From contig NZ_CP084469.1 of the NCBI RefSeq assembly GCF_020405205.1, positions 3,658,001-3,722,000 of the forward strand: 64,000 nt of DNA, read 5' to 3'. Below the pieces are notes generated by a model that saw only the letters and a program-made list of their open reading frames with translations, was not told the DNA's origin and ran no database searches. The DNA is from Natrinema salinisoli (lineage in GTDB: Archaea; Halobacteriota; Halobacteria; Halobacteriales; Natrialbaceae). How positions within the stretch are numbered: position 1 is the stretch's first letter; each line of letters opens with the position of its first letter. The position numbers were made by a program, and so were the translations under genes. This document shows positions 36,294 through 45,296 of this stretch, one piece after another.

Positions 36294-36458
36294 CGTGGTC
36301 ACCTCGGTGTACTGATGTGTGCTACCACTCCACGGCTCAAAAACCAGCGGTCGGCCGTTGCCGCGTCTTTTTCCGCTCGAGATCCGACCGGCAATGATGG
36401 ATCGCGGCAGCTGGTGGAAACCGGCGACGTTAACGGCCGCAAACTCCGAGCGCGTGGT

Positions 36459-37823
36459 ATGACGACGCTCGCGATCGTCGAGAGTCACGCCGACCGCGCC
36501 TCCGAGCACATCTGTGATCACGTCCGTGAGTACGCCGACTGGGAGCGACGGACCGACGACGCTCGGCCCGCGGCCGACGGCGGCGGCAGCTACTATCGGA
36601 CCGACGGCGCCGAACTCCGCTCGTTCGACGACCTCCACATCGAACTCGAGCGCCCGGCCGATGCGTTCGATTGCGACCCCGATCTGCTCGTCTTCGCCTC
36701 GCGACACTCCGGGGACACCGGTGCCCTGCTGACGGGCCACTTCACGGGCAACTTCGGTCCGGCAGAGTTCGGGGGCGAACCCGACGCGCTGGCCGACGCC
36801 GCACCGAACGCGTTGGCCCGCCTCCTCGCGGCCTTCGACGAGTACGCACCCGAAGCGTACGAGGTAGGAATGGAAGGGACCCACCACGGCCCCACCGACG
36901 TCGGCTGTCCCTCCCTGTTCGCGGAACTCGGGAGCGGCGACGAGCAGTGGGACGATCCCGCCGGTGCGGAAGCGGTCGCTCGCGCCATCCTCGAGCTTCG
37001 AGACGTCGATCCACACCGCTCGAGACAGCTCGTCGGCTTCGGCGGCAACCACTACGCTCCGCGATTCGAGCGGATCGTCCGCAACACGTCGTGGGCGGTC
37101 GGCCACGTCGCGCCCGACTGGGCGCTCGAGGCGATGGACCACCCGACGGCCCACCGCGACGTCATCGAGCGCGCGTTCGAGGCCAGCGAGGCCGATATCG
37201 CACTGCTCGACGGCGAGTGGCCGGTTCTCGAGGAGACCCTCGCGGACGTCGATTGCCGCGTCGTCAGCGAGACCTGGTTACGGGAGGTCGACGACCGCCC
37301 GCTCGCGGTCGTCGACGCGGTGGAATCCGAACTGGGGGCCGTCGACGAGGGGATTCGGTTCGGCGACCGCCTCGCGGAGTCGGTTGCCGTCGTCGACCTC
37401 CCCGCGGACCTCCTCGGGACGGCACAGGGGATCGACCCCGATCGCGTTCGAGCGATCGTCGAGGACCACACCGTCGCCTTCACCACCGACAACGGCGGGA
37501 GTCGGGTCGGATCGCGGGCCGCGATTCCCGACGACGGCGAGAGTGCGACCGAATCCGAGGGGGACGACTCGAGCGGCCCCCGGATGCGGATCGTGGAAGA
37601 ACTGGCTGGCCTCCTCGAGACGAAGTACGAGACGGTACGAATCGAGGACGACGCCGTCGTCGCCGAAGAGACCGCGTTCGACCCCGCACTCGCACACCAG
37701 GTTGGCGTTCCCGAGGGACCGAAGTTCGGCGCGCTCGCCGACGGTGACCCGGTGACCGTCGACGGACAAACGATCAGTCCCGAGAGGGTTCGGACCGAAC
37801 GGACCCACCGATTTCCGATCTGA
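36459..37823 (+). CDS. dtdA: D-aminoacyl-tRNA deacylase, archaeal type
   Basis: A 454-residue protein of the archaeal/plant DTD2 (GEK1) family, which hydrolyses D-aminoacyl-tRNA to protect translation. Recognisable motifs are FASRHSGDTGALLTGHFTGNFG, MEGTHHGPTDVGCPSLFAELGS and GFGGNHYAPRFERI, which bear the catalytic His and metal-binding residues. It is longer than typical archaeal members (about 270 aa) because of a C-terminal extension of about 150 residues seen in haloarchaeal versions. It precedes ftsZ1 on the same strand, 158 bp away. Confidence 0.9.
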   Translation: MTTLAIVESHADRASEHICDHVREYADWERRTDDARPAADGGGSYYRTDGAELRSFDDLHIELERPADAFDCDPDLLVFASRHSGDTGALLTGHFTGNFGPAEFGGEPDALADAAPNALARLLAAFDEYAPEAYEVGMEGTHHGPTDVGCPSLFAELGSGDEQWDDPAGAEAVARAILELRDVDPHRSRQLVGFGGNHYAPRFERIVRNTSWAVGHVAPDWALEAMDHPTAHRDVIERAFEASEADIALLDGEWPVLEETLADVDCRVVSETWLREVDDRPLAVVDAVESELGAVDEGIRFGDRLAESVAVVDLPADLLGTAQGIDPDRVRAIVEDHTVAFTTDNGGSRVGSRAAIPDDGESATESEGDDSSGPRMRIVEELAGLLETKYETVRIEDDAVVAEETAFDPALAHQVGVPEGPKFGALADGDPVTVDGQTISPERVRTERTHRFPI

Positions 37824-37948
37824 CCGGACCGGCGGCCGACAGTAATATGTGTCTACTCTTCGTATTCCGCCGGATTCGACGTATACTATTTCCAACACAT
37901 AATAATATATTACTATGTCAGACAGGCGACTGACGTGTAGGGGAAAGG

Positions 37949-37955
37949 TAATTAT
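37949..37955 (+). promoter_or_regulatory. TATA box of ftsZ1
   Basis: TAATTAT, preceded by the purine-rich GGGAAAGG that resembles a BRE, lies 27-33 nt before the ftsZ1 ATG, which predicts leaderless transcription. Upstream is an unusually AT-rich stretch with a near-perfect inverted repeat: 37843-37852 against 37895-37904, nine of ten positions matching. It may be a regulatory site for division-gene expression. Confidence 0.55.
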
Positions 37956-37981
37956 GCTCCATCTTTTAGACATGGCCAAGA

Positions 37982-39154
37982 ATGGACTCTATAATCGACG
38001 ACGCAATCGACGAGGCCGAAGAGGGGGAGGGCGCGGTCCCCGACGACGGCTCGCCACAGGACGGGGGCTCCCCCGACGGCGATCCGTCGAACGGTCGACA
38101 GACCGGGACCATGACCGACGACGAGCTTGAAGACGTCCTTCAGGACCTCCAGACCGACATTACGGTCGTCGGCTGCGGCGGTGCCGGCGGTAACACGATC
38201 GACCGCATGCACGAGGAGGGTATCCACGGCGCGAAGCTCGTCGCCGCCAACACCGACGTCCAGCACCTCGTGGAGATCGAGGCCGACACCAAGATCCTCA
38301 TGGGCGAAGAGAAGACCGGCGGCCGCGGCGCCGGCTCGCTCCCCCAGGTCGGCGAGGAAGCCGCCCTCGAGAGCCAGCAGGACATCTACGACGCCATCGA
38401 CGGCTCCGACATGGTCTTCGTCACGGCCGGCCTCGGCGGCGGCACCGGAACCGGATCCGCCCCGGTCGTCGCCAAGGCCGCCCGCGAGGCCGGCGCGCTG
38501 ACGATCTCGATCGTCACGACGCCCTTCACCGCGGAGGGCGAGGTCCGCCGGACCAACGCGGAAGCCGGCCTCGAGCGCCTGCGCGACGTTTCGGATACCG
38601 TGATCGTCGTCCCCAACGACCGCCTGCTCGACTCCGTGGGCAAACTGCCCGTTCGACAGGCGTTCAAAGTGAGCGACGAGGTGCTGATGCGCTCGGTGAA
38701 AGGGATCACGGAACTCATCACGAAGCCCGGCCTCGTCAACCTGGACTTCGCTGACGTCCGAACCGTCATGGAGCGGGGCGGCGTCGCGATGATTGGCCTC
38801 GGTGAAGCCGACTCCGAAGCGAAGGCCGAGGATTCCGTCAAGACGGCACTCCGCTCGCCGCTGCTCGACGTCGACATCTCCGGCGCGAGCTCCGCGCTCG
38901 TCAACGTCACCGGCGGCAACGACATGGCCATCGAGGAGGCCGAAGGCGTCGTCGAGGAGATCTACGACCGGATCGACCCCGACGCCCGTATCATCTGGGG
39001 GACCTCGATCGACGAGAGCCTCGAGGGCAGCATGCGAACGATGATCGTCGTCACGGGCGTCCAGTCGCCCCAGATCTACGGCCGACCCAACGGCGAGGAG
39101 CCCGTCCAGCCCGAAGCGCCCGCGGACGGCGAGGATATCGACTTCGTCGAATAG
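37982..39154 (+). CDS. ftsZ1: Cell division GTPase FtsZ1
   Basis: A 390-residue Fts[16 protein letters not shown] is the N-terminal nucleotide-binding loop and [15 protein letters not shown] the tubulin signature (T4 loop). [21 protein letters not shown] and [12 protein letters not shown] (T7 loop) are also typical. An N-terminal extension of about 55 residues begins [14 protein letters not shown], the pattern of haloarchaeal FtsZ1 (FtsZ2 begins MQDIVQDAL-like). FtsZ1 and FtsZ2 together build the division ring, FtsZ1 being recruited first as a platform. The C-terminal tail is Glu/Pro-rich. Confidence 0.95.
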   Translation: MDSIIDDAIDEAEEGEGAVPDDGSPQDGGSPDGDPSNGRQTGTMTDDELEDVLQDLQTDITVVGCGGAGGNTIDRMHEEGIHGAKLVAANTDVQHLVEIEADTKILMGEEKTGGRGAGSLPQVGEEAALESQQDIYDAIDGSDMVFVTAGLGGGTGTGSAPVVAKAAREAGALTISIVTTPFTAEGEVRRTNAEAGLERLRDVSDTVIVVPNDRLLDSVGKLPVRQAFKVSDEVLMRSVKGITELITKPGLVNLDFADVRTVMERGGVAMIGLGEADSEAKAEDSVKTALRSPLLDVDISGASSALVNVTGGNDMAIEEAEGVVEEIYDRIDPDARIIWGTSIDESLEGSMRTMIVVTGVQSPQIYGRPNGEEPVQPEAPADGEDIDFVE

Positions 39155-39296
39155 TCGACTCGCCCCCGCGTCGGCGATTCGAGTCCCGGTTCCCGTTTTC
39201 ATCCGTTTCCTCTGCTATCGGCGACAGCGTCCCGAGAGCCAACAGGACATCTACGTAGCGTCGGGTTCGGATTGACAAGGTGGGGTCGTCTCCGCC

Positions 39297-39929
39297 TCAA
39301 CAGATCGGCTTCGGATCGATGCCGAGATCGTCCAGCGAACCCGCGTACGCCTCGTACGCGATGTCGATCACGTCTTCGGCGACTGCCCGCGCACGATCCC
39401 AGTCGTCGTTCTCCGCACAGACTTCCTCGAGCACCTCGACCGCACGATCGACCTGGGCGGCGGTTTCGCTCCGGAGCTCTCGGAAGACGTCAGCGCGGCG
39501 TTCGTCGCCCTCGTTGACGAAGAAGTTTATCAGTTGCAGGTGCGTTCGGTCGCTGACCAGCGCTCGCCCGACGATCCCGCCGAGGCGTTCCGCTGTTGAC
39601 TCGAGCGATCGAAGCTCCGCGTGCATCGCATCGGGCTCCTCGGAGTCGATCTCCTCGTCCTCGAACATGGCCGTGATCCGGTCGTAGTGTTCGCGTTCCC
39701 GGTCGCGATACTCGCCGAAGAGCTCGCGAGCGCCGTCGTGGTCCTCGTCGTCGGCCCACCTCTCCAGCGTCTCCGTCGCGGCCAGTTCGCTCGCCGCGGC
39801 GGTCCGAAGGACCGTCTCCTCCGACAGATCCGCGTCAGTGAGCGCGACGAGGAGCTTCGACGACCCGAGGCGCTCGAGTTCGGTGGCCATCGATTCCTCG
39901 ATCGACTGCTGGAAGTCGGCGGCGTCCAT
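39297..39929 (-). CDS. Rubrerythrin-like haloarchaeal protein
   Basis: A 210-residue all-helical acidic protein (DAADFQQSIEESMATELERLGSSKLLVAL, EYRDREREHYDRITAMFEDEE). It resembles the ferritin-like/rubrerythrin-type family of haloarchaea, once annotated as a transcription anti-termination factor. The EYRDREREHYDRI helix offers ligands (E, H) for a metal site, but a full di-iron motif is not certain. Function not established. The window contains no obvious partner; the next gene is divergent. Confidence 0.65.
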   Translation of the reverse strand: MDAADFQQSIEESMATELERLGSSKLLVALTDADLSEETVLRTAAASELAATETLERWADDEDHDGARELFGEYRDREREHYDRITAMFEDEEIDSEEPDAMHAELRSLESTAERLGGIVGRALVSDRTHLQLINFFVNEGDERRADVFRELRSETAAQVDRAVEVLEEVCAENDDWDRARAVAEDVIDIAYEAYAGSLDDLGIDPKPIC

Positions 39930-40017
39930 ACCGGCACGACAACGCGATCCGTGTTGAACGTTGGTGACGGGATCACCCGGCAGCGACTTTACCCGACTCG
40001 AGCGCGAATCGATCGGT

Positions 40018-41202
40018 ATGACCGACCGGACCGACGCCGACGAGCCGACCGACGAGGCCCCCTCGATCGGCCCCGAGGAACTGGCCGAGCGACTGCGCTC
40101 GGGCGACGAGCTGACCGTACTCGACGTTCGTAACCGCGACGAGTTCGACCGCTGGCACCTCACCGGTGACGGGGTCGACGCCGTACAGGTCCCACACGCG
40201 AAGTTCATCCAGGCGCAGGCTACCGGTCGCGTTACCGACCTCGTGGCCGACCTCGAGGAACCGATCCTCGCGGTCTGCGGCCGCGGGGAAGCGAGCGCAC
40301 ACGCCGTCGGTCTCCTCCGGGAGGCGGGGATCGACGCATCCAACCTCGCCGGCGGGATGGACGCGTGGGCCGAGCTGTACACCGCCCGGGAACTCGCGGT
40401 CGACGCGCCCGCGACCGTCGTCCAGTACGACCGGCCGTCCAGCGGGTGTCTCGCCTACGCGGTCTACAGCGGCGGCGAGGCGGCGGTGATCGATCCCCTT
40501 CGAGCGTTCGCCGACCGGTACGCCGAAGATGCAGACGACCGGGGCGCAGCCCTGACGTACGCCATCGACACGCACGTCCACGCCGATCACGTCAGCGGCG
40601 TCCGGACACTCGCGGAGCGAACCGGTTCGGAAGCGGTCGTCCCGGCCGGCGCGACGGATCGCGGGCTCGCGTTCGACACCGCGACGCTCGAGGACGGCGA
40701 CGAACTCCGCGTCGGCGACGCGACGCTGACAGCGCTGGCGACGCCGGGCCACACGACCGAATCGGTCTCGCTTCGGCTCGAGGGCGACGACGCCGATACC
40801 CTATTTACCGGCGATACGCTGTTTCTCGAGGGCGTCGGCCGGCCGGATCTGGAACGCGGCGACGAGGGCGCAGCCGACGCTGCGCGGCGATTGTACGGGA
40901 GCATTCAGAACCGCATCCTCGCACAGCCAAAGGAGACAACTATCGCGCCGGGACACTACAGCGACGCCGCGGAACCGCGGGCGGATGGAACGTACGCGAC
41001 GACGCTCGCGAACCTCCGCGACCGACTCGCAGCGCTCTCGATGGACGAGGCCGCGTTCGTCGAGCACGCGACGAGCGACCTCCCGCCGCGACCGGAAAAC
41101 CACGAGCGCATCGTGGCGGCGAACCTCGGCCTCGAGGACGTCGATCAGGAGACGGCGTTCGAACTCGAGCTCGGGCCGAACAACTGCGCGGTCGCCGACT
41201 GA
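40018..41202 (+). CDS. Rhodanese-MBL fusion (persulfide dioxygenase-like)
   Basis: A 394-residue two-domain enzyme. Residues about 15-125 are a rhodanese domain with the active-site Cys in VCGRGEASA. Residues about 130-380 are a metallo-beta-lactamase domain with THVHADHVSG (H-x-H-x-D-H), ATPGHTTESVS, FTGDTLFLEGVGRPDL, and APGHY, the pattern of persulfide dioxygenase/ETHE1-like enzymes, which oxidise glutathione- or other low-molecular-weight persulfides to sulfite. The domain order, rhodanese first, is the reverse of the common PDO-rhodanese fusion. A role in sulfide or persulfide detoxification is likely. The 2Fe-2S ferredoxin gene lies just beyond, on the opposite strand. Confidence 0.85.
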   Translation: MTDRTDADEPTDEAPSIGPEELAERLRSGDELTVLDVRNRDEFDRWHLTGDGVDAVQVPHAKFIQAQATGRVTDLVADLEEPILAVCGRGEASAHAVGLLREAGIDASNLAGGMDAWAELYTARELAVDAPATVVQYDRPSSGCLAYAVYSGGEAAVIDPLRAFADRYAEDADDRGAALTYAIDTHVHADHVSGVRTLAERTGSEAVVPAGATDRGLAFDTATLEDGDELRVGDATLTALATPGHTTESVSLRLEGDDADTLFTGDTLFLEGVGRPDLERGDEGAADAARRLYGSIQNRILAQPKETTIAPGHYSDAAEPRADGTYATTLANLRDRLAALSMDEAAFVEHATSDLPPRPENHERIVAANLGLEDVDQETAFELELGPNNCAVAD

Positions 41203-41208
41203 CTGCGG

Positions 41209-41541
41209 TCAGTCGTCCGCGACCGCGCCGTCGGTTTCGCCTCCGGTCAGGTCGCCTTCGATGCTCGGCGGGTACTTCCCGCGGTCGAGTTTCAGGTCCG
41301 ACTGGGGTCGCGCCATGCAGGTCAGCGCGTAGTTTTCGGCCTCTTCGTCCGTCAGTCCGCGAGCGGCGGGCTGGGTGACCTCACCCGCGACGATCTCGGC
41401 CGAACACGCCAGGCACATCCCGACTCGGCAGGAGTACTCCTGGGCGATGCCCTCCTCGAGACACCGGCTCAGGATCGTCTCTTTGTCGGTACAGGTGATC
41501 GTCTCACCCGTCCCGACGAACTCGATGGTGTACTCTGTCAT
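41209..41541 (-). CDS. Plant-type [2Fe-2S] ferredoxin
   Basis: A 110-residue ferredoxin. The cluster cysteines are in EYSCRVGMCLACSAEIVAG (C-x4-C-x2-C) and the fourth in YALTCMARPQSD. The C-terminal tail (GGETDGAVADD) is acidic. It is a small one-electron carrier and would be compatible with many halophilic oxidoreductases; the neighbouring rhodanese-MBL gene converges from the other strand and ends 6 bp away. Confidence 0.92.
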   Translation of the reverse strand: MTEYTIEFVGTGETITCTDKETILSRCLEEGIAQEYSCRVGMCLACSAEIVAGEVTQPAARGLTDEEAENYALTCMARPQSDLKLDRGKYPPSIEGDLTGGETDGAVADD

Positions 41542-41733
41542 ACGGGCAGATACGGACGACCTCACTAAAACTCTTTATTCCTACCTGTCGTGACTGTTCC
41601 GACGGAAACCGGCGTACTGGCCGCGATGAGTCGTTACTTTCCGCTTCGATTATCGTGACCGATTGTGCCACAGACTATTGTTATTAATCATCGGAGTTTT
41701 TATTTTTCGCCAATACTGACGATTATCGTAGCG

Positions 41734-43485
41734 ATGTCACTGCGACGCAAACAGGTGGGGCTGTTCGCGCTCTCGTTGCTGCTCGTCTTCAGCGGGAGCG
41801 CGCTCGCCCACTGGGGGCAGACGGCGGGGGGAGAGATCGACGTTCGACAGGTCGAAATAGAAACCGACGACGGGGGAACCATCGACGGCTATCTCTACGT
41901 TCCGGAGGGGGTCAGCGCCGACGACCCCGCACCCGGCGTCCTCGCGATTCACGGCTACATCAACTCCAAGGAAACCCAGTCGAGTTTCGCGATCGAGTAC
42001 GCCCGCCGGGGCCACGTCGTCCTCGCAATCGACCAACCCGGCCACGGCTACTCCGATCCACCGGCGTTTGCAAACGGCTGGGGCGGCCCGCCGGCGCTCG
42101 AGTACCTCGCGAACCACGAACTCGTCGACGAGGACAACGTCGGACTCGAGGGGCACTCGATGGGCGGCTGGTCGGCAGTCTCGGCCGCTGCTGAACACCC
42201 GAACAGCTACGAATCGATCGTTCTCGTGGGCTCGTCGACGGGGTCGGCCGGTGCGCCCGAGGGCAACGAGACGTTCCCGCGCAACCTCGGGGTCGTCTTC
42301 GCCGACTACGACGAATTCCACTGGCTGATGTGGGAGTCCCCGACTGCGACGGCAACGCCGGAAAGCGAGAAACTGCGGTCGGTCGTCGGCACCGACGAGG
42401 ACATCGAAGAGGGAACCGTCTACGGAAGCGCCAGCGAGGGGACCGCGAGAGCGCTGTACACGCCGACGACGACACATCCCGGCGCGACCCACTCGACAGC
42501 TGCGGTCTCCGATGCCGTCGGCTGGACGCAGATGACCCTCGATGGCGGCGACGAGGGACCGGACGATCACATCTGGTACTGGAAGAAGATCGGCACGGCA
42601 CTCGCGCTGTTCGGCGGGTTCCTCTTCCTGTTGCCCGCCGGCTCCGTCCTGAGCCGTCCGGAACCGCTCGCCGACGCGACGCGGTCGGTGCCCGACGCAG
42701 TCACCGAGCACGATCGGGGCTGGTACGTCTCGGCCCTGCTTGCGGCCCTGATTCCGGTCGTCCTCTATTACCCGACGATGCTCCTTGGCAGCCAGCGGAT
42801 GCCGGTGACGGGGGTCACACCACAGGGCGAGACGAACGGCATCGTCCTCTGGGCGCTCGCGAACGTCCTCGTCATCGTGGGCCTCGTCGGGCTGTGGCAC
42901 CGCAACACCGGCCGATCGCCGCTCGACGAACGGTACGGGCTCGACGTCGGCGACGGCGCCGCGACGATCGCGAAGTCACTCGCGGTCGCGGTCGCCACCG
43001 TCGGCGGCCTCTACCTCCTGCTGTGGGTCGTCGACACGCTGTTCATGACCGACTTCCGCGTCTGGGTCCTCGGACTGAAACTCATGTCCGCCGTCCACGC
43101 CCGGATCTTCGTAACCTACCTGCCGGCCTTCCTCGCCTTCTTCCTCGCGCTCGAGGTCCTGTTGCACGGTCGGCTTCGAACGCCGGAGACGACCGAGTCC
43201 CTCCCACGGGCGATGGCGACGAACGCGGTCGTCCTGACCGGCGGGTTCGCACTCTTGCTCGTCGTTCAGTACGGCGTCCTGTTCGCCACCGGCGCGCTCG
43301 CGATCCCGATCACGGCGTTGCAGACGATCATCGCGCTGCAGTTCCTCGGCCTGCTGCCGGTCATCGCGGTGGTCTCGACGTACTTCTTCCACCGCACCGG
43401 ACGGATCTGGACGGGTGCGTTCGTCAACGCCCTCCTGATTACGTGGCTGATCGTCGCCTCGCAGGCGACTCACTACCCGTTCTAG
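41734..43485 (+). CDS. Alpha/beta hydrolase fused to a multi-helix membrane domain
   Basis: A 583-residue protein. The N-terminus is a signal-anchor (FALSLLLVFSGSALAHW), then a roughly 230-residue alpha/beta hydrolase domain with VLAIHGYINSKETQ and the nucleophile elbow LEGHSMGGWSA, on the extracytoplasmic side. From about residue 285 eight hydrophobic helices follow to the C-terminus (ALFGGFLFLLPAG, WALANVLVIVGLVGL, YLPAFLAFFLALEVLLHG). It may be a surface-facing lipid or ester hydrolase. No partner gene is apparent. Confidence 0.8.
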   Translation: MSLRRKQVGLFALSLLLVFSGSALAHWGQTAGGEIDVRQVEIETDDGGTIDGYLYVPEGVSADDPAPGVLAIHGYINSKETQSSFAIEYARRGHVVLAIDQPGHGYSDPPAFANGWGGPPALEYLANHELVDEDNVGLEGHSMGGWSAVSAAAEHPNSYESIVLVGSSTGSAGAPEGNETFPRNLGVVFADYDEFHWLMWESPTATATPESEKLRSVVGTDEDIEEGTVYGSASEGTARALYTPTTTHPGATHSTAAVSDAVGWTQMTLDGGDEGPDDHIWYWKKIGTALALFGGFLFLLPAGSVLSRPEPLADATRSVPDAVTEHDRGWYVSALLAALIPVVLYYPTMLLGSQRMPVTGVTPQGETNGIVLWALANVLVIVGLVGLWHRNTGRSPLDERYGLDVGDGAATIAKSLAVAVATVGGLYLLLWVVDTLFMTDFRVWVLGLKLMSAVHARIFVTYLPAFLAFFLALEVLLHGRLRTPETTESLPRAMATNAVVLTGGFALLLVVQYGVLFATGALAIPITALQTIIALQFLGLLPVIAVVSTYFFHRTGRIWTGAFVNALLITWLIVASQATHYPF

Positions 43486-43576
43486 CCGAAGCCCCGTTCT
43501 GACGCGCGGTTTCGGCTTCGTCCGGGCAACGAACGACCATAAAACGTTTTCTTACCGCGGTGTCCACAGTGTTGGT

Positions 43577-44983
43577 ATGAGTACGCAGGAGCAGTCGGCT
43601 ACCACCGCGGCCGCGACGACGCAGTCGCCGGACGCAGTCGTCGTCGGCGCCGGAACGTCAGGGTGCTACGCCGCAGCGACCATCGCCCGAGAGGGGTACG
43701 ACGTCGTCGTCCTCGAGCGGAAAGACGAGGACGAGGCGGGCCACATCGCCTGTGGTGACGCGCTGAAAGGTGCCGACGCCTTCCCCGAGGCGATTCCGAA
43801 GTCCAAACTCGAGCCGGCCTTTACCAACACCGGCGTCGATCACGGTCGATTCGAGATTCCACAAGAAGATACCGTCCTCGAGATTCCGGTCCCGGGCGAG
43901 CTCGCCGTCATCGACCGCTGGGAGTACGGCCGCCGAATCATCGACGGCGCCGAGGACGTCGGCGTCGAGTTCCACTACGATACGGTCGTCAAAAACGTCG
44001 TCCAGGCCGACGATGGCCGCGTCACGGGCGTCGAGGCCATCCGGAAGGGCGACGCGCTGACCTACGAGGCCGACATCGTCATCGACGCCGCGGGCTCGCT
44101 CTCCGTCCTGCAGGACAACGTCGACTTCTCGGCGTCGACCTTCGACACGAACGTCGACTACAGCCACTTCTGTTCGGCCTACCGCGAGATCGTCCACGTC
44201 GAGGAGCCGGTCGAATGGGACGACGCGCTCGTCTTCAAACCCACCGAGCGAGCCGCGGGCTACCTCTGGTACTTCCCGCGGACCGACACCGAGATCAACG
44301 CCGGGCTGGGCTTCCAGATGACCGAAGAGCCGATGCAGCTCGTCGACGACCTCAAGCGCGACCTCGAGAACCGCCCCGAGTTCGAGGGCGCGGAGGTCGA
44401 GGACAAACTCGGCGCTGCGCTGCCGACCCGGCGACCCTACGACTCCGCCGTCCATCCGGGCTACATGGCCATCGGCGACGCCGCGGGCCACGTCAACCCC
44501 ACGACCGGCGGCGGCATCGCCGGCGCCGCCTACGGCGGCAAGTACGCCGCCGAGCGCGCCATCGAGGCCCTCGAGACCGGCGACTACGGCGAGGCGACCC
44601 TCTGGGAGTACAACGAGAAGGTGATGGACCACTTCGGCGCGCGTTACGCCGCGCTGGACGTCTACAACATCCTCTCGACGGCCGTCGACGTCGACGACCT
44701 GATGGGCTTGCTCGCCGCGATGCCCGGCGACAAGCTCGCCGAGGCGCTGTACTCCGGCAGTACGGACATCGGACTCAAGCTCAAACTCGAGGCGCTGGTC
44801 AAGAGCCGCGGCCACTGGGGCACCATCTGGAATCTCTACAAGACCAAGCGCCGGGCTGACGAATTGCTCGCCCACTACGAAAACTACCCGACGAGTCCCG
44901 AGGGCCTCGCGGGCTGGCAGGACCGCCGCGACGAACTGATGGAGAAGGTCTACGAGACGACCGGGGCGGATCCCAAGTACTAG
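43577..44983 (+). CDS. Geranylgeranyl reductase family flavoprotein
   Basis: A 468-residue FAD-dependent reductase. The dinucleotide motif is VVVGAGTSGCYAAATIAREGYDVVVLERK, and the second FAD motif is HPGYMAIGDAAGHVNPTTGGGI. These are typical of archaeal geranylgeranyl reductases, which saturate the isoprenoid chains of membrane ether lipids (digeranylgeranylglycerophospholipid reductase). The haloarchaeal family has more than one copy, and some members act on menaquinone or other isoprenoids, so the exact substrate is uncertain. No signal peptide; it is membrane-associated in the family. Confidence 0.88.
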   Translation: MSTQEQSATTAAATTQSPDAVVVGAGTSGCYAAATIAREGYDVVVLERKDEDEAGHIACGDALKGADAFPEAIPKSKLEPAFTNTGVDHGRFEIPQEDTVLEIPVPGELAVIDRWEYGRRIIDGAEDVGVEFHYDTVVKNVVQADDGRVTGVEAIRKGDALTYEADIVIDAAGSLSVLQDNVDFSASTFDTNVDYSHFCSAYREIVHVEEPVEWDDALVFKPTERAAGYLWYFPRTDTEINAGLGFQMTEEPMQLVDDLKRDLENRPEFEGAEVEDKLGAALPTRRPYDSAVHPGYMAIGDAAGHVNPTTGGGIAGAAYGGKYAAERAIEALETGDYGEATLWEYNEKVMDHFGARYAALDVYNILSTAVDVDDLMGLLAAMPGDKLAEALYSGSTDIGLKLKLEALVKSRGHWGTIWNLYKTKRRADELLAHYENYPTSPEGLAGWQDRRDELMEKVYETTGADPKY

Positions 44984-45296
44984 AACCGACCTTTTTTCCG
45001 CTCGGGTTCACTGCGTTCACCTCTCGCGCAGAAAATCTCGACCAAAAAAGGCCGCTCGCTCACTCCGTTCGCTCGCGGTCGGTGATCTGATAAGGGCCTG
45101 CCCTCCCCCGAGTCGCGGACTCCTCGCGATGCTCGGAGCCCGCTCCCGGCCGGTTAGCGTTCGGTCAATCCCCTCGAGAAACCGATTACCAGACGATTAC
45201 AGAATCGATCTAGTCTAATCTAACATACCAATTCTCGTGATTACACCCCTACGTCGTTAGGGAATTTCGATTTTCCTGTCCGTCAAATAACGGGAT
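44984..45296. other. Gene-free spacer with low-complexity and repeat sequence
   Basis: No protein gene is seen in these 313 bases. The sequence just after the geranylgeranyl reductase gene is dense in self-complementary CGCTCACTCCGTTCGCTCG-type motifs common at haloarchaeal gene ends, then the dispersed repeat at 45096-45151. The last 80 bases before the lipoprotein gene are AT-rich and probably contain its promoter, though no single clear TATA box stands out. Confidence 0.5.
45096..45151. repeat. Dispersed intergenic repeat, copy 1
   Basis: This 56-base stretch is nearly identical to 56657-56713: it starts GCCTGCCCTCCCCCGAGTC and ends GCTCGGAGCCCGCTCCCGGCC. The copies differ at a few positions (one G/A in the loop, and a GAT against AGCT block). 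It contains GAGTC/GACTC and CCGAG/CTCGG complementary pairs. Both copies lie downstream of a convergent or same-direction gene end, next to the CGCTC-rich palindromic sequence. Confidence 0.8.
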
